A DNA stretch of 64,000 nucleotides from Acarospora socialis (lineage: Eukaryota > Ascomycota > Lecanoromycetes > Acarosporales > Acarosporaceae), in assembly GCA_025617375.2 (NCBI GenBank), contig JAMYGW020000003.1, positions 496,001 through 560,000 on the forward strand, given 5' to 3'. The notes under the pieces are model-generated. The model searched no databases. It saw nothing but the letters and a program-made list of their open reading frames with translations, and was not told the origin of the DNA. This document shows, piece after piece, positions 62,788 through 64,000 of the stretch (position 1 is the stretch's first letter; each line of letters starts with the position of its first letter). The position numbers were made by a program, and so were the translations under genes.

Positions 62788-64000
62788 CTAATCATCGGGA
62801 TACTCGTCCCTGATGTTACTGATGAACGTGCGGGAGCGCTTGTCCCACCTTTTGAAGTGCGAGCCTGCCAAGGCTATCAATTTGTGAGGCATTTCAGGCC
62901 TAACGATCTGGATATTTTCTTCAGCTACATATCGTACGCTCCCATCTTCGACCCTGCAATGACTCAGTCAGCGACAGCTTCTCGTAGCCACTAATTGGCA
63001 AAACAGGCATACAACGTACAAGACATGGTAGAAGCTCTGCTGTCGTCCTTGCGATAATTGATCCACGTGCATGCGCTCCATCCAGTGCTCACCGGCACTG
63101 CACTCCACATCCCAGCCGGTAATGGTAGCTAGATAAGTATAGCGTCTGTGTCGAAAGACCTGCCCAACCTTATGTCTGACATGTCGAGCGACTTCCTCAG
63201 TCCGCAGCTTGACTTGCTTAGGCATCATGTCTCCCACGCGGATGACCCGTACCGTCTCACGCAGTTGCTCCAACTCGGGCAGACTCTGGAATAGTGGCAG
63301 TATATAACGCTCGATCATTGAAACGTCAGTCGGAAAATATGTCTGTAGGTGTTCCACCACGAAGGGCACGACCTGCCGCTGTCGGAATGTAGCAGTCGCC
63401 AAACCATCGCTCTCCGAAGGTATGCAGACCAGAACCAAAGCCCATAGTGCACCGAAGAATGCACTCTCCATGTCAGGGAAGCTGGAGATCGTTGTCTGGT
63501 GATGAGGATCAGGGTCATTGTGCACGGTGACCGGATCTTGATGTGCCTTCTGCACTGAGGCCATAATGTTGTTGGCCGATCTTAGTACCATCTCGATGGT
63601 GGTGGTGGACTGGAGGAACGTCGGAAAGTTTGCCGGCACAACTCCGAATGCGGACAGCTGTGTTTGGATCCTGTCAATTGGAACCTCTTCCGCCGACTGA
63701 AAGGGGTCCAGGTACATAGGCTTCTCGCCATCTGATGCGTGGAAAATCTTACCGTCGATGGTGGTACCTTTGGGTGGGAACACGATGGCGTAGACATGAA
63801 ACGGTATCGCGCAAGGACGTGCATCGAGCCCCAATCTTTGAGCGACCGAACAGAATATAGCAACAGATATCAACGGCATGGCTGGATGATCCTCGTCACG
63901 CAATGCAAGTGCAATGAAGTTGTTCTGAAGGTCATGATAGGTGTTCTCAGACTTGACTCCTGTGAGATTTTGCGCTATCAAAAAGCGTGCAATGGCGAGG
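62788..64000 (-). CDS. SirB1-like / YccV (HspQ-like) domain protein, probably F-box type; 5' end outside the window
   Basis: Exons run from beyond 64000 to 63020, then 62953-62788, with the stop at 62790. The visible part starts inside a SirB1/transglutaminase-like domain (AMPLISVAIFCSVAQRLGL, IPFHVYAIVFPP, MYLDPF). It ends in a YccV/HspQ-like (hemimethylated-DNA-binding annotated) domain: VRHKVGQVFRHRRYTYLATI, GWDVECSAGEHWM, QSFYHVL, then VEDGSVRYVAEENI in the last exon. In fungi and animals (FBXO21) this pair usually follows an N-terminal F-box, which would lie outside the window, so a role as an SCF ubiquitin-ligase adaptor is inference. The gene converges on the unknown-function gene, 125 bases apart. 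Confidence 0.85.

Overview
The window is nuclear DNA of a filamentous ascomycete (Pezizomycotina). The genes have many short introns (about 41-180 bp) with GT..AG ends and CTAAC/CTGAC-like branch points. The gene set (POM152, UTP22, RRP14, SMC6, complex I subunits, a fungal cystathionine gamma-synthase) is typical of that group. The gene-rich DNA alternates with two very AT-rich islands that look like repeats hit by repeat-induced point mutation (RIP). All exon coordinates were worked out by hand from splice sites, frame and family similarity; they are not transcript-backed.

Left gene block (1-9.5 kb): mitochondrial acyl carrier protein (minus) head-to-head with the 23-kDa Fe-S subunit of complex I (plus), then RRP14/SURF6 (minus) and a complete 13-exon SMC6 (minus). 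Three ACGCGT boxes lie just upstream of the SMC6 start.

AT-rich island 1 (about 9.53-41.70 kb) resolves into a nest of elements. A miniature TA-flanked element and a 300-bp fold-back repeat lie at the left edge. Next comes a DNA transposon (10333-41688) with 81-bp inverted ends and a 9-bp target duplication; only about 2.4 kb of the span is its own. Three LTR elements sit inside it: Gypsy A (10757-24712), Copia 2 (24983-36527) and a gag-protease-only element (36901-40351). Gypsy A holds an inverted Copia copy (12109-18022), which in turn has a miniature element in one LTR. Copia 2 holds a chromodomain Gypsy (25259-31438). Equal-length LTR pairs and target duplications at most junctions support the order. 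Everything is heavily decayed; I noticed no CpG in the island, and CC/GG is rare.

Middle gene block (42.1-52.4 kb): cystathionine gamma-synthase (minus) and UTP22 (plus) share a 268-bp divergent promoter; UTP22 converges on POM152 (minus).

AT-rich island 2 (52.65-58.14 kb): one 5.5-kb inverted-end element of unassigned family holding a solo Copia LTR.

Right gene block (58.5-64 kb): a UCH37/BAP1-type ubiquitin hydrolase (plus), a gene of unknown function (plus), and an F-box-type protein with SirB1-like and YccV/HspQ-like domains (minus), cut by the window end. The host genes are mostly housekeeping: respiration, ribosome biogenesis (RRP14, UTP22), genome maintenance (SMC6), nuclear pore, methionine synthesis and ubiquitin turnover. 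I see no metabolic cluster.
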